NCBI RefSeq assembly: GCF_036320965.1
Contig: NC_092236.1
Location: 15,162,018 to 15,226,017 of the forward strand
Direction: 5' to 3'
Length of the DNA: 64,000 bases
DNA from: Panulirus ornatus
Lineage: Eukaryota; Arthropoda; Malacostraca; Decapoda; Palinuridae
In this document: piece by piece, positions 24,540 through 38,387 of the stretch
Layout of the letters: the number at the start of each line of letters is the position of its first letter
How positions within the stretch are numbered: position 1 is the stretch's first letter
Notes under the pieces: generated by a model
Seen by the model: only the letters and a program-made list of their open reading frames with translations
Databases searched by the model: none
Told to the model about the DNA's origin: nothing
Translations under genes and position numbers: made by a program

Positions 24540-27500
24540 TTGAGCACGTCGGCACAACCCTTGAGTACAACGGTACAACCCTTGAGTACGACGGTACAAC
24601 CCTTGAGTACGACGGTACAACCCTTGAGTACGACGGTACAACCCTTGAGTACGACGGTACAACCCTTGAGTACGACGGTACCACCCTTGAGTACGACAGT
24701 ACAACCCTTGAGTACGACGGTACAACCCTTGAGTACGACGGTACAACCCTTGAGTACGACGGTACAACCCTTGAGTACGACGGTACAACCCTTGAGTACG
24801 ACGGTACAACCCTTGAGTACGACGGTACAACCCTTGAGTACGACGGTACAACCCTTGAGTACGACGGTACAACCCTTGAGTACGACGGTACAACCCTTGA
24901 GTACGACGGTACAACCCTTGAGTACGACGGTACAACCCTTGAGTACGACGGTACAACCCTTGAGTACGACGGTACAACCCTTGAGTACGACGGTACAACC
25001 CTTGAGTACGACGGTACAACCCTTGAGTACGACGGTACAACCCTTGAGTACGACGGTACAACCCTTGAGTACGACGGTACAACCCTTGAGTACGACGGTA
25101 CAACCCTTGAGTACGACGGTACAACCCTTGAGTACGACGGTACAACCCTTGAGTACGACGGTACAACCCTTGAGTACGACGGTACAACCCTTGAGTACGA
25201 CGGTACAACCCTTGAGTACGACGGTACAACCCTTGAGTACGACGGTACAACCCTTGAGTACGACGGTACAACCCTTGAGTACGACGGTACAACCCTTGAG
25301 TACGACGGTACAACCCTTGAGTACGACGGTACAACCCTTGAGTACGACGGTACAACCCTTGAGTACGACGGTACCACCCTTGAGTACGACGGTACAACCC
25401 TTGAGTACGACGGTACAACCCTTGAGTACGACGGTACCACCCTTGAGTACGACGGTACAACCCTTGAGTACGACGGTACAACCCTTGAGTACAACGGTAC
25501 CACCCTTGAGTACGACGGTACAACCCTTGAGTACGACGGTACAACCCTTGAGTACGACGGTACAACCCTTGAGTACGACGGTACCACCCTTGAGTACGAC
25601 GGTACAACCCTTGAGTACGACGGTACAACCCTTGAGTACAACGGTACCACCCTTGAGTACGACGGTACCACCCTTGAGTACGACGGTACAACCCTTGAGT
25701 ACGACGGTACAACCCTTGAGTACGACGGTACAACCCTTGAGTACGACGGTACAACCCTTGAGTACGACGGTACAACCCTTGAGTACGACGGTACAACCCT
25801 TGAGTACGACGGTACAACCCTTGAGTACGACGGTACAACCCTTGAGTACGACGGTACAACCCTTGAGTACGACGGTACAACCCTTGAGTACGACGGTACA
25901 ACCCTTGAGTACGACGGTACAACCCTTGAGTACGACGGTACAACCCTTGAGTACGACGGTACAACCCTTGAGTACGACGGTACAACCCTTGAGTACGACG
26001 GTACAACCCTTGAGTACGACGGTACAACCCTTGAGTACGACGGTACAACCCTTGAGTACGACGGTACAACCCTTGAGTACGACGGTACAACCCTTGAGTA
26101 CGACGGTACAACCCTTGAGTACGACGGTACAACCCTTGAGTACGACGGTACAACCCTTGAGTACGACGGTACAACCCTTGAGTACGACGGTACAACCCTT
26201 GAGTACGACGGTACAACCCTTGAGTACGACGGTACAACCCTTGAGTACGACGGTACAACCCTTGAGTACGACGGTACAACCCTTGAGTACGACGGTACAA
26301 CCCTTGAGTACGACGGTACAACCCTTGAGTACGACGGTACAACCCTTGAGTACGACGGTACAACCCTTGAGTACGACGGTACCACCCTTGAGTACGACGG
26401 TACAACCCTTGAGTACGACGGTACCACCCTTGAGTACGACGGTACAACCCTTGAGTACGACGGTACAACCCTTGAGTACGACGGTACAACCCTTGAGTAC
26501 GACGGTACCACCCTTGAGTACGACGGTACAACCCTTGAGTACGACGGTACAACCCTTGAGTACGACGGTACAACCCTTGAGTACGACGGTACCACCCTTG
26601 AGTACGACGGTACAACCCTTGAGTACGACGGTACCACCCTTGAGTACGACGGTACCACCCTTGAGTACGACGGTACCACCCTTGAGTACGACGGTACCAC
26701 CCTTGAGTACGACGGTACCACCCTTGAGTACGACGGTACCACCCTTGAGTACGACGGTACAACCCTTGAGTACGACGGTACCACCCTTGAGTACGACGGT
26801 ACCACCCTTGAGTACGACGGTACAACCCTTGAGTACGACGGTACAACCCTTGAGTACGACGGTACAACCCTTGAGTACGACGGTACAACCCTTGAGTACG
26901 ACGGTACCACCCTTGAGTACGACGGTACAACCCTTGAGTACGACGGTACCACCCTTGAGTACGACGGTACAACCCTTGAGTACGACGGTACCACCCTTGA
27001 GTACGACGGTACCACCCTTGAGTACGACGGTACAACCCTTGAGTACAACGGTACAACCCTTGAGTACGACGGTACAACCCTTGAGTACGACGGTACAACC
27101 CTTGAGTACGACGGTACAACCCTTGAGTACGACGGTACAACCCTTGAGTACGACGGTACAACCCTTGAGTACGACGGTACAACCCTTGAGTACGACGGTA
27201 CCACCCTTGAGTACGACGGTACCACCCTTGAGTACGACGGTACAACCCTTGAGTACGACGGTACAACCCTTGAGTACGACGGTACAACCCTTGAGTACGA
27301 CGGTACAACCCTTGAGTACGACGGTACAACCCTTGAGTACGACGGTACAACCCTTGAGTACGACGGTACAACCCTTGAGTACGACGGTACAACCCTTGAG
27401 TACGACGGTACAACCCTTGAGTACGACGGTACAACCCTTGAGTACGACGGTACAACCCTTGAGTACGACGGTACAACCCTTGAGTACGACGGTACCACCC

Positions 27501-28873
27501 TTGAGTACGACGGTACCACCCTTGAGTACGACGGTACCACCCTTGAGTACGACGGTACCACCCTTGAGTACGACGGTACCACCCTTGAGTACGACGGTAC
27601 CACCCTTGAGTACGACGGTACCACCCTTGAGTACGACGGTACCACCCTTGAGTACGACGGTACAACCCTTGAGTACGACGGTACCACCCTTGAGTACGAC
27701 GGTACAACCCTTGAGTACGACGGTACCACCCTTGAGTACGACGGTACCACCCTTGAGTACGACGGTACAACCCTTGAGTACGACGGTACAACCCTTGAGT
27801 ACGACGGTACAACCCTTGAGTACGACGGTACCACCCTTGAGTACGACGGTACCACCCTTGAGTACGACGGTACAACCCTTGAGTACGACGGTACAACCCT
27901 TGAGTACGACGGTACCACCCTTGAGTACGACGGTACAACCCTTGAGTACGACGGTACAACCCTTGAGTACGACGGTACAACCCTTGAGTACGACGGTACC
28001 ACCCTTGAGTACGACGGTACAACCCTTGAGTACGACGGTACAACCCTTGAGTACGACGGTACAACCCTTGAGTACGACGGTACCACCCTTGAGTACGACG
28101 GTACAACCCTTGAGTACGACGGTACAACCCTTGAGTACGACGGTACAACCCTTGAGTACGACGGTACCACCCTTGAGTACGACGGTACCACCCTTGAGTA
28201 CGACGGTACCACCCTTGAGTACGACGGTACAACCCTTGAGTACGACGGTACCACCCTTGAGTACGACGGTACAACCCTTGAGTACGACGGTACAACCCTT
28301 GAGTACGACGGTACAACCCTTGAGTACGACGGTACAACCCTTGAGTACAACGGTACAACCCTTGAGTACGACGGTACAACCCTTGAGTACGACGGTACAA
28401 CCCTTGAGTACGACGGTACCACCCTTGAGTACGACGGTACAACCCTTGAGTACGACGGTACAACCCTTGAGTACAACGGTACAACCCTTGAGTACGACGG
28501 TACAACCCTTGAGTACGACGGTACAACCCTTGAGTACGACGGTACCACCCTTGAGTACGACGGTACAACCCTTGAGTACGACGGTACAACCCTTGAGTAC
28601 GACGGTACCACCCTTGAGTACGACGGTACCACCCTTGAGTACGACGGTACAACCCTTGAGTACGACGGTACAACCCTTGAGTACGACGGTACAACCCTTG
28701 AGTACGACGGTACAACCCTTGAGTACGACGGTACAACCCTTGAGTACGACGGTACAACCCTTGAGTACGACGGTACAACCCTTGAGTACGACGGTACCAC
28801 CCTTGAGTACGACGGTACAACCCTTGAGTACGACGGTACAACCCTTGAGTACGACGGTACCACCCTTGAGTAC
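24540..28873 (+). repeat. 21-bp minisatellite, about 206 copies
   Basis: Unit starts GGTACAACCC and ends TTGAGTACGAC. It is very homogeneous. The main polymorphism is A versus C just after GGTAC, which makes GGTACC in variant units. A rarer change is GAC to AAC at the unit end. Runs of the C variant occur at 26620-26760 and 27490-27660. Three frames stay open because the unit is seven codons without stops. They read PLSTTVQ repeats on plus, and RVVPSYS and RRTQGLY repeats on minus. The plus frame lacks an ATG before the array. Mucin-like composition is noted, but there is no signal peptide or other gene structure. Confidence 0.95.
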
Positions 28874-29786
28874 TTCATGTTTCCTTGTATACCTCTTATT
28901 CTCCTCTCTCCAAATTTTCTCAGTTTTCCCTCCTCATGAACGGGTATCTTCTCGCTCTGTGACTTTTACTCTTCCATCCTCATCTCCAGGTATGAGTCCT
29001 CATAATGTCTAACTTCCAGCATCTCTTCTCTGCCATCTAATTGGTACTTCCTCATTATTTTGTTTCCTTCATGCCACATCCTCAGCCTCGTCAACCCCTC
29101 CATCTCCTATCTCGCATTTTTGGTAACCTGTTCCTTTTCAGTGCCTCTTTTATTTTACTCTATCCTTTCACCTATTCCCCCACTCATGAATGCGCATGAA
29201 AAAAAAAATGTATCCTCTTCCATACGTTTGGAAAGATTTACCAAGACTGCTCGATATTTTCTTTTTTTCTTTTTTTTCGAGGAAGGAACTGCCTGTGGGT
29301 AATATTCATGTCTTTCTCTGGGTGAGGTGAGCTCTTCACCTTACTTCCTTCACCCTCAGTTTCACTACAGAAAACATGAAACAGAAGTGACAAAAATACC
29401 AGGGCAGAGATAGGACGAGTAACCCGGGTGAACTGGAAGTTTACATAAAGGATCTGAACTCAGGAGGTTCGAAACACAGGGGTCGAAACACTGAATGATC
29501 CTAACATAGACAAAGAACAAGAAACCCCATAACAAAAATCATGATGTGGCTGAACTGCTGAGAACTAACACAGAGGAAGAAAAGTGTACGAATAAGAAAA
29601 AAAGACATTGACGCCTCAAAAAAAGATAGACCAAATCAGGAAAAAAGGGATTGAAACAACAAAACTGAAACAGTGGGACAAACCCACACAAAAGGGGACA
29701 GTGGCAGCTAGAAAATTGAATTATCAGTCATGTTGACTTCAGGATGAGAGGACAATTAAAAGCCTAACACTGGGTAACGTTTTTCC
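28874..29786. other. Anonymous sequence, no gene recognised
   Basis: Pyrimidine-rich to 29290, then purine-rich with irregular repeats of GGATCTGAACTC/GAAACA-like words. No gene was recognised. Confidence 0.45.
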
Positions 29787-29892
<106 letters not shown>

Positions 29893-30270
29893 TTTTATAT
29901 CATGAATAAGCACACTTATACATCGGTGTCTGGGTCTTAAAGAGGATCGCATATTTCCTTAGATTTTTGTTTTTTCGTGACTACAAGAATTATTTCATTT
30001 ACATTTATTCCTGATAACCCCAGGACCTCTCATTAAGAAAGGGTTCTGATGCTACCTATGATTTCTTTCTCAAGGCTCTTGTAGTCCAAGACTGCACTAC
30101 TTCCATGAGCAGGGAAGTGTGGATTCTTTTAGAGTGAGAAGTTCTTTGACAAGACTGTTCTCCCAATGGTTTGGCCTCGCCCATGGTGACTTTTCACCCT
30201 CGATGTAACCTTTTGCAGGCGAGCCCGGTAACATCTGAAGGGTATTATACGTCAATTTACAAAAGAAACA

Positions 30271-30294
30271 CACATACACACACACACACACCCA

Positions 30295-30358
<64 letters not shown>

Positions 30359-30385
30359 TACATGCATACATACATACATACATAC
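30271..30385 (+). repeat. (CA)n plus (CATA)n compound microsatellite
   Basis: CA run with CCCA interruptions followed by a CATA tetranucleotide run at 30352-30385. Confidence 0.96.
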
Positions 30386-30789
30386 ACGCACACACAAACA
30401 AGTAGATTAAACCTGATTACTAAGCATAGAAAGCCTTCAGATATCACATCACCATCACCAACAAAAACTTATCATGATACATCAAATTGTTTTCCAAGAA
30501 TTTCTATATAACTACCTAACAGTTCTTCAAACACTGACTCATTAACTCCTGAATCTCCGTCTGGTGCTGGTGGAGAAGTCCCAGATCATATGCTACCCTG
30601 ATCCAACCCTCTCGTGCGTAGCTGATTTCCCCCCCTTCATCTGAAAACTCCTTAGTGGACCTGACTCGCAGGTCATTGTGGCCGGAGCGAGGCAGAACGG
30701 CTGGAGATCTGAAAAAGCTTCCTGTGGTGCTCGAGGGTCAGATAGCGCACCGCTGGTGCAGAAGTAGATAGTACGATGGGTGTGAAGCG

Positions 30790-30792
<3 letters not shown>

Positions 30793-30869
<77 letters not shown>
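30793..30869. repeat. (CT)n microsatellite
   Basis: About 38 CT units. Confidence 0.97.
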
Positions 30870-30871
<2 letters not shown>

Positions 30872-30934
30872 GGGTTCTATACGACGTCCCATGTTAAAAT
30901 GACTTAATTACTTGTTCATCAGCGGCACTGTGTA

Positions 30935-30947
30935 TATGTGTGTGTGT

Positions 30948-30979
<32 letters not shown>

Positions 30980-30988
30980 CTGTGTATC
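30935..30988. repeat. (GT)n microsatellite
   Basis: GT run interrupted by TATG and CTGT. Confidence 0.93.
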
Positions 30989-31677
30989 AGAAGGGGAGAT
31001 TTAGTGAATAGAGTTGACACTCCTTAAACAGATGTAGAACCCATGATAGTGACACAGAGAATGAAAAACTGGTCAAATGACTCCTGCATTATCTATGCTA
31101 TGGATTCCCAGTCGAGGTGCTCAACACGACAGTAGCCCTCTGGAAAACACAACTTGACAACCCATGATATGAGCAATGAATGATAAGTAACTGGTTGTTC
31201 TGTGATTTAGGTAACTACCTTATCCTATGTCTGATAGTGCAAGAGTATCACCTTCACATAAATAGTTACATATTAGGCGAAACATACATACGAAAATATA
31301 ATTCGTAGAAATATAACAGTTAGACTAAGAATCTTATATTGTCTTACATATACGAAAATATAACTTGTAGAAATATAACACTTACACGAAGACTCTTATA
31401 TTACCTTCAGCTATCAATGGCTATCACTATCAAAAGCATAGAATAATTCCTAGGATAATGCAAACCCTGGCCTGATAGGAGTGATGGAGTATGAATTACA
31501 GGTACATTTACTTCAACACTCGCTTCTTCCTCAATGACGGTGAAGAGACACCGTATGTAACCAGTATACACACCCAACAATAGTATCTCAGGCTCGCGTA
31601 AATGATGCCTCATTCATATCTTGTCTTTATATCGAAAAGAAGACAATACACGAATGTCTTTTCATTGACATAGTCTC
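30989..31677. other. Anonymous sequence, no gene recognised
   Basis: Two similar segments sharing ACGAAAATATAA(C/T)TNGTAGAAATATAACA (about 31290 and 31352) form a short local duplication. Otherwise nothing was recognised. Confidence 0.45.
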
Positions 31678-31940
31678 TGGGATAGATGAAATGATCTGTG
31701 ATGGATAGATAATCTGCAATAGTGGGATAGATGAAATAATTTGTGATTGTGGGATAGATAAAATTATCTTTGATAGTGGGATAGATGAAATAATCTATGA
31801 TTGTGGGATAGATAAAATAATCTGTGATTGTGGGATAGATGAAATAATCTGTGATTGTGAGATAGATAAAATAATCTGTGTCTGTGGGATAGATAAAATA
31901 ATCTATGACTGTGGGATAGATAGAAATAATCTGTGAATGT
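31678..31940 (+). repeat. 27-bp minisatellite, about 10 copies
   Basis: Unit contains GTGGGATAGATGAAATAAT and CTGTGATT. Units vary by substitutions and small indels. Confidence 0.88.
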
Positions 31941-32299
31941 ATTTCCTTCTCTATTAGATCTGCTGTTTCGACGAAGATATTTCATCCCGTACACGCCTAA
32001 GATAAGTTAAACATAGAAGTCATGTCAATTACTGCCGTTGGGTAGGCAGGTCAGGCGATGCGCCAAATATAACATCCTTTTCCAGGATAGACAGATTGGT
32101 AAGCAAGGCTGCCTGCAGCCTGTACAGCATTAGGAGGTGCTGGCAGATGTGTAACAAGTGGGCAAGCAGCATGATAGATGGGGAGACAGACATGCTGACA
32201 GGCAGGTTAACAAACAAGCAGACGACAAGCAAGCAGAGAGAGAGAGAGAGAGAGGTGGGGAGAGCGAGGGAAGTGGCGCGGATGGACGGACAGAGAACT

Positions 32300-32393
<94 letters not shown>
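32300..32393. repeat. (AC)n microsatellite
   Basis: About 47 AC units. A short (GA)n lies nearby at 32237-32254. Confidence 0.97.
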
Positions 32394-32396
<3 letters not shown>

Positions 32397-32903
32397 TGAA
32401 TAGACATATATACAGTCAAAACTGTATAGAGTGAACTGCAAAATAAAGATCGTAGACTAACATGCATGTAAGGAAACAGAGACAAAAATGGAAAAGAAAA
32501 TTGACCGACGGAGAGATAAGCCAGTCGTCTTGGAAGATACCTCCAGACGTTGAGAAAATACCCCCAAGAGAAGGAAAAATAGGAACAGAAAAAGGAATAT
32601 GATACATAATGTATACGAAACAAGTACATTCTCATAATACATACCCCCGCCTGCTCACGCACGCACGCACGCATGATTGTGACGTTGTATTTTATGGAAA
32701 ACTGACGTGCACATGCTTCAAGGGAGTAGGATAAAACCCTTTAGGAAACTACAAAGACATGATAAAACCATATTGCTGTACAGACGTGAGGCCCGCAGAC
32801 GACATAGAGACGAGCTGAAACATACAAAGACGAAGAATACCCAGGTCCACCCACTCCATTCCCGGAGCTAGAAGGTCGTGAGCGAGAACTGAGGGAATCG
32901 ATA

Positions 32904-32906
<3 letters not shown>
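32394..32906. other. Anonymous sequence, no gene recognised
   Basis: Purine-rich. Frames entering from the flanking microsatellites have no recognised domain. Confidence 0.45.

Positions 32907-32979
<73 letters not shown>
32907..32979. repeat. (GA)n microsatellite
   Basis: About 36 GA units. Confidence 0.97.
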
Positions 32980-32982
<3 letters not shown>

Positions 32983-33286
32983 TGTACACTGACATGGGCA
33001 AGAAGAGAAGGAAGCGAATGAAGAAGGAAAGGATAAAGTCTCTCCCTGCTGCGGAGTCCCGTTAGAAATAGATGACACAACGTAGGAATAGCTACAGAAA
33101 TCCAGAGTCGTTGAAGCACGCCACAAGAACGAGAAGGAAAACGGGCGAAAAAAGAAAATGAAACACAGTGACCGTTAAGTAGCATCCGAAAAATATGCGA
33201 ATAGAAACGAAGAGAATGAAGAAGACAAAATAGGAGAAGCGGGACGGCACGGTAATTGAAAAGCTGAGGAATGTGATGAAAAGAAT

Positions 33287-33291
<5 letters not shown>

Positions 33292-33349
<58 letters not shown>
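33292..33349. repeat. (GA)n microsatellite
   Basis: About 29 GA units. Confidence 0.97.
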
Positions 33350-33352
<3 letters not shown>

Positions 33353-33802
33353 TGGTCTGCCCAGGAGACGTGTTGTCGCCACCTGGCAATTAAGTGCGAG
33401 CCGCTGCTGTACTCCTCTCTCGTGCTAAGTCAAGTTTAATTCTTTTAACTGCCTCGTTAACGCTCCAAAAGAGAGAATCATGTCTCTCCATGATTGGCCC
33501 CGGTGATTATATCCCGAATTAGCTCGTTAGTCATCGTGAAATCGAAGCCTGACTCCCTCCTATCTTTTTCTTTAACCTCTCTGCCTGGAACTTCGTAACC
33601 TCTTGTGTTACACAGAATATCTTTTCCCAGCACAGCTGAAGTCTTCTTTATCCACAGCTCTTTTCGACACAGTCTAACAACCCCTCAACTTATAAGTTTG
33701 AACTTCTGGATGGATGGATGCCCGTTTCGCTGTGATCCAGGGCTCCCGAACCTCTCTACACAAGTCGCTCAAGCCTTTGATCAATGCATTATAAGACTCC
33801 AT

Positions 33803-33803
<1 letters not shown>
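33350..33803. other. Anonymous sequence, no gene recognised
   Basis: No supported coding region or repeat. Confidence 0.45.

Positions 33804-33884
<81 letters not shown>
33804..33884. repeat. (CT)n microsatellite
   Basis: About 40 CT units. Confidence 0.97.
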
Positions 33885-33886
<2 letters not shown>

Positions 33887-34171
33887 GTGAGACAAGGCCT
33901 AGGAGCGGTACGATTTTCGTCACTTCGTTGCGACATAGTGACGGATTTGTTGACGGTTCTAGCCTCCGCCCGTCACCCACCTGCTTAAAGTTGCAGTAGC
34001 GGCAGAAGCGGAAGTCGTAGGGAGGGTGTCGAGCACGTAATGATTTTCGCCACGACTCGTCGTGACATTAGTGTCTGGTGAAGGAACAAGAGGGAAAAAT
34101 AGCCGTGCGACGATATCAATCTAAGAAGTATCCCTAGACCTTTTATTAAAAAAAAAAATAGTCATCCCTCG

Positions 34172-34322
34172 GTTAGTAGTGGTAGTAGTAGTAGATTTAA
34201 TAGTAGTAGTAGTAGTAATAGTAGTAAAAGTAGTAATAGTAGTAATAGTAAAGTAGTAGTAGAAGTAGTAGTAAAAGTAATAGTAATAGTAGTAGTAAAA
34301 GTAGAGGTAGTAGTAGTAGTAC

Positions 34323-34363
<41 letters not shown>

Positions 34364-34440
34364 AAAGTAGAAGTAGTAGTAGTAGTAGTAGTAAAAGTAG
34401 TAGTAGTAAGAGTAATAGCACCAGTACCAACAATAGTAGT
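34172..34440 (+). repeat. (TAG)n trinucleotide array
   Basis: AGT trinucleotides with many A-for-G changes. A decayed trinucleotide pattern continues to about 34670. Confidence 0.95.
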
Positions 34441-34763
34441 GTTAAAGGTAGCTACATCAACAGTACCAGTGATAAAGATAGCTTCAACAGCAGCAGTAGT
34501 AGTAATAGTAAAGAGAGAGCCACGTCAACTATAGGTGTAGTAAAGATTGCTACATCAACAGCAGTATTAGTAAAGATAACCATATCAGCAGTAGTTATAG
34601 TAACGATCAATAGGAGTAATAATAAAGATAACCACATCAGCAAATAGTAGTAAATAAAGGTAACTACATCAACAGGATCTAGACTCAACCTACCTGCTGG
34701 AGACTTATCTCCCTTTCACCTCATGACATACATTTCCCATCTTCTTGTGCACCCTCGTACCCT

Positions 34764-34764
<1 letters not shown>

Positions 34765-34822
<58 letters not shown>
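34765..34822. repeat. (CA)n microsatellite
   Basis: About 29 CA units. Confidence 0.97.
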
Positions 34823-34825
<3 letters not shown>

Positions 34826-35063
34826 AATCCTACATCATTAATCTCTCAGTTCATTGTGTTGCAGTCTTGAAAAATCACTCCACCACATGTGTCTGATTTG
34901 TAGCGTTTATTACATCAATGTGAGGGGCCCCCATAGTTTGATATATCTCGACAATTTGTTTCCCGACAGCAAATATATTTTGTTATACCCGTATCACTAG
35001 AAGCAACGTATATGTTGAGGAATCATATGTGACTCACAGTAAATCTTCTCCCTCTTTCTCTCT

Positions 35064-35329
<266 letters not shown>

Positions 35330-35398
<69 letters not shown>
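35330..35398. repeat. (TA)n microsatellite
   Basis: AT run on the truncated side of LINE-tail element copy 2. Confidence 0.96.
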
Positions 35399-35399
<1 letters not shown>

Positions 35400-35586
35400 T
35401 TTAGCGAGGCTGTGTATATCTGGGAGTAATGTCCCGTCAAAGAACTTCTCACTCTAAAGGAGCCTACATTTCCCTGTTGCTGGAAGTAGCGCAGCCTTGG
35501 GCAGCAGGAACCTTTAGAAAGGTCTGAGGTAACACCAGGCCTCTTGTGTAGAAATCTGTCACATAACAGTTATGAGTAGATGAATA

Positions 35587-35589
<3 letters not shown>

Positions 35590-35630
<41 letters not shown>
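35590..35630. repeat. (GT)n microsatellite
   Basis: About 20 GT units. Confidence 0.97.
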
Positions 35631-35632
<2 letters not shown>

Positions 35633-36639
35633 TATATGACGCCATCACATTAGCACAAACGACAACACAGAACAATACTGGGCCGTGTAAAATACCATGC
35701 GTGAGCAACAACCTGTGTGCAGAGGGAACCGAACCTGTGTATAAGACCACTCATGCGGCTGCGTGCCCACACCGGCTAGCCTGGCTGCGACAACTTGGCC
35801 CATACACAAGAATTCACTTCCTGCCGCTTACTCCTCCTCCACTGGTTCAGTATGGCGGCTTGGGAGATGCTCTCTGGGGAGGGATGTTGGGAGAGAAGCG
35901 AGAGGAGCGCGGGAGTGAGGGAGGGAGTACAGGGAGTCAGGTGATGACGCTTTAGGGGGAGGCAGTAATAAAGGGTGGATAAGGGAGTTAGAGGTTATGG
36001 GGGGAGGCAGTTATTCGATGAGGTGGCTTTGGGGATTATGACCTGTACTGGTGGCGGTTATGGAGGTTGTGGTTGTAACGCTACACACCGTGTAAGGAGA
36101 GAGCGCTGGTGCTGTGAGGAGGGAAGTCGGAGAGGAAAAAAGTTAATGGTTTACGGCCATAGTTCCTATGACCTCCTTCTTCGATTCTTACCCTCCTCCT
36201 CTCCTCCTCCTCCTCCTCCAGTACTGCTCCTTCTTCCCCGCTTCTCCCGTGCTAGTGACCCGACCTCTGCCCCTCGTCCAGCCCTTCTTCCTCCTCCACC
36301 CCTTGTGACTCTATCTAAGGAACCTTGGTCGACCCTCTCCAACTCATCTTCACTCCAATCATCGATCCCACCCCCACTTTATATCCCCAGGTCTCTAACG
36401 CTGCCCCCTCCTCCCCCCGACTTTTGTCGACCCTTAATCCCAGAGTCCCCGACAAAAGGGTCCCTTATAACCACGTTTCGCACGACCCCAGCCTCCCCAG
36501 CACAGTGTCTCCCCCCCTTTTGGCCCCAGCCTCCTTGATGAACTGTTCGCGCTCCACCCATCCTATTACGCACCCTGTATCTCCCCCATAATTAGTAGCG
36601 CTTTCCCTGCAAATCTCCCTTCACCCTGACGTTCCCGGT
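35631..36639. other. Anonymous sequence, no gene recognised
   Basis: G-rich at 35870-36140, then pyrimidine-rich with CTCCTC words. A 187-codon plus frame (35975-36538) is Pro/Ser/Leu-rich in line with composition and has no recognised domain. Confidence 0.4.
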
Positions 36640-36990
36640 TCTGGCCCTTCTTTCCCCTCAGCCTCACCAAGAACTGAACCCTCTCCACCTGTCACCCACC
36701 TGCTCCTTTCCCCAAGCATCCTAGTAATGGCCCGCCCTTCACCACCCGTCACCCACCACCACCTGTTCCTTGCTCCCAATCCCTCCCCCTACAGCGCACC
36801 CTCGCCACTCGTCACCCAGCTATTTCTTGTCCTCCTCAGTCCGCCACCCGTCACCCAACCGTTCTTGCCTCCATTCCCCTCTTAGTACTGGACGCTCACC
36901 ACCCTTCACCCATCCAGTGTTCCCTGTTCCCCAGCACTGGACCCCTCACCACCCGTCCGTCACCCATCCGCTCCCTGTTCCATTCCCCAG
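36640..36990 (+). repeat. Degenerate minisatellite with CACCACCCGTCACCCA core
   Basis: The core CCACCCGTCACCCA recurs near 36690, 36740, 36805, 36843 and 36950 with CCCAGCACTGG-like spacers. The period varies around 40-60 bp. Confidence 0.7.
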
Positions 36991-37159
36991 TCAATCTGAT
37001 TGTCAGGGACGGCGTTTCCGACCGCGACACTTTTGCATCTGCCAAAATTCACTTTTGTTTTCCCCTGAATACGAACCAATCAAATCAGGATTAGAGGTGT
37101 CAGAAGAGGAGTGCATAAAATGAGCCCAAAGCGGAATAAACGTTTGGAGATTCTTTTTT

Positions 37160-37600
37160 TCCTGATGTTGTACTGCTGCTGCTGTGGTGGTTGTGGTGGT
37201 GGTGCTGTGGCGTTGTGAGGAACGTGTCTTGACGGGCATACGGTGATTGTTATGATAGTAGTGGTTGTGGTGATGTTATGATTACTTGCTGCTGTTGCCG
37301 TGGCGTCGTAATATTTATTGGTGATGTTGTGGAGATGATCTCATGGTGAGGAAGTGGTCAAGGGTTGGTTGTGATTTGATGGTGGTTGTGGTTATGGAAG
37401 TTGTGTTGGCATGCTGTACTGGCGTTGTGATTCTTGTGCTGGCTTCATGGTGATGTTATGGAGGTACTTCGGCGGGGTTGTTGTTGTATTGGTGTTGTAG
37501 TATTGCAGTCACACTGTGACGTCGGTGTTGTGAATTTGAAATGTTGATATTGTAATGTATTGTTGCAGTAATATTGTACTGTTGTTATGGTTATTACGTG
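37160..37600 (+). repeat. TGTTG/GTGG-rich low-complexity DNA (left block)
   Basis: Dominated by GGTGTTGTGGTGATGTT-like words without a fixed period. The same low-complexity type resumes at 40005, on the other side of the CR1-like LINE. Confidence 0.65.
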
Positions 37601-38047
37601 TCTGTTCGCATGTACAGTCACCTATCGTGTACATGGGGAGAGTCATACACTCGTGGGGCCCCCATCTCTCATCCCATTTTTCTTGTCTAGTGTGTGAGTT
37701 CACCAGATGGGGTGCCATCCAGACTGAGCTTGCCCCATGAGTCCACAACACTGCTGCTGAAGAAGAGCTTCCTTGCGCCCTCTATGCGCACATCTCCAGT
37801 TGTGTCCTCTTGTTCCAGAATCCTTTTAGTGTCAAAGAACTGTTCTCTGGTTCCCTCGTCATAATGTCTTAGAAATTTATATGTAGTTATCACGTCTACG
37901 CTTTAACTTATTATTATTATTTTTCTTTTTTTTTTTTTCTTGCTAAGATGGATAGAGTTAAGGCTGCTTTCCTCACCCCGAGGCTCTTCCTATTTACCTT
38001 TCCATTTAGGACAAGAGAATGCCCTAATATAGTCCTACCCATTAACG

Positions 38048-38048
<1 letters not shown>

Positions 38049-38081
<33 letters not shown>
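38049..38081. repeat. (TA)n microsatellite
   Basis: Short AT run on the 5' side of LINE-tail element copy 3. Confidence 0.95.
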
Positions 38082-38083
<2 letters not shown>

Positions 38084-38189
38084 TAATCCCTGGGGATAGG
38101 GGATTAAGAATACTTCCCACGTATTCCCTGCGTGTCGTAGAAGGCAACTAAAAGGGGAGGGAGCGGGGGGCTGGAAATCCTCCCCTCTC

Positions 38190-38224
<35 letters not shown>

Positions 38225-38338
38225 CAAAAGAAGGAACAGAGAATTGGGCCAGGTGAGGGTATTCCCTCAAAGGCCCAGTCCTCTGTTCTTAACGCTACCT
38301 CGCTAATGCGGGAAATGGCGAATAGTTTGAAAGAAAAA

Positions 38339-38339
<1 letters not shown>
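38082..38339 (+). mobile_element. Short LINE-tail element, copy 3 (near full length)
   Basis: Starts at CCCTGGGGATAGGGGATTAAG and continues through GTGTCGTAGAAGGCAACT. It then passes a G-rich block, a 34-base T tract (38191-38224), the AAGAAGGAACAGAG block and the AACGCTACCTCGCTAATGCG end. It has no ORF and no clear Pol III boxes. Its last 60 bases resemble the 3' end of the RTE-like LINE. It is bounded by (TA)n on both sides and inserted inside the CR1-like relic. Confidence 0.82.

Positions 38340-38374
<35 letters not shown>
38340..38374. repeat. (TA)n microsatellite
   Basis: AT run on the 3' side of LINE-tail element copy 3. Confidence 0.95.
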
Positions 38375-38377
<3 letters not shown>

Positions 38378-38387
38378 TATGTATAAT

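Noticed and set aside
24463..29012. Three open frames of 1,457-1,490 codons in the 21-bp array, one mucin-like
   Set aside because: The same artefact from a seven-codon unit. The plus frame has no ATG, and flanking residues show no signal peptide or domain.
35975..36538. 187-codon plus-strand frame
   Set aside because: Its Pro/Ser/Leu composition follows the pyrimidine-rich DNA, no domain is visible, and other frames are also open in the same stretch.
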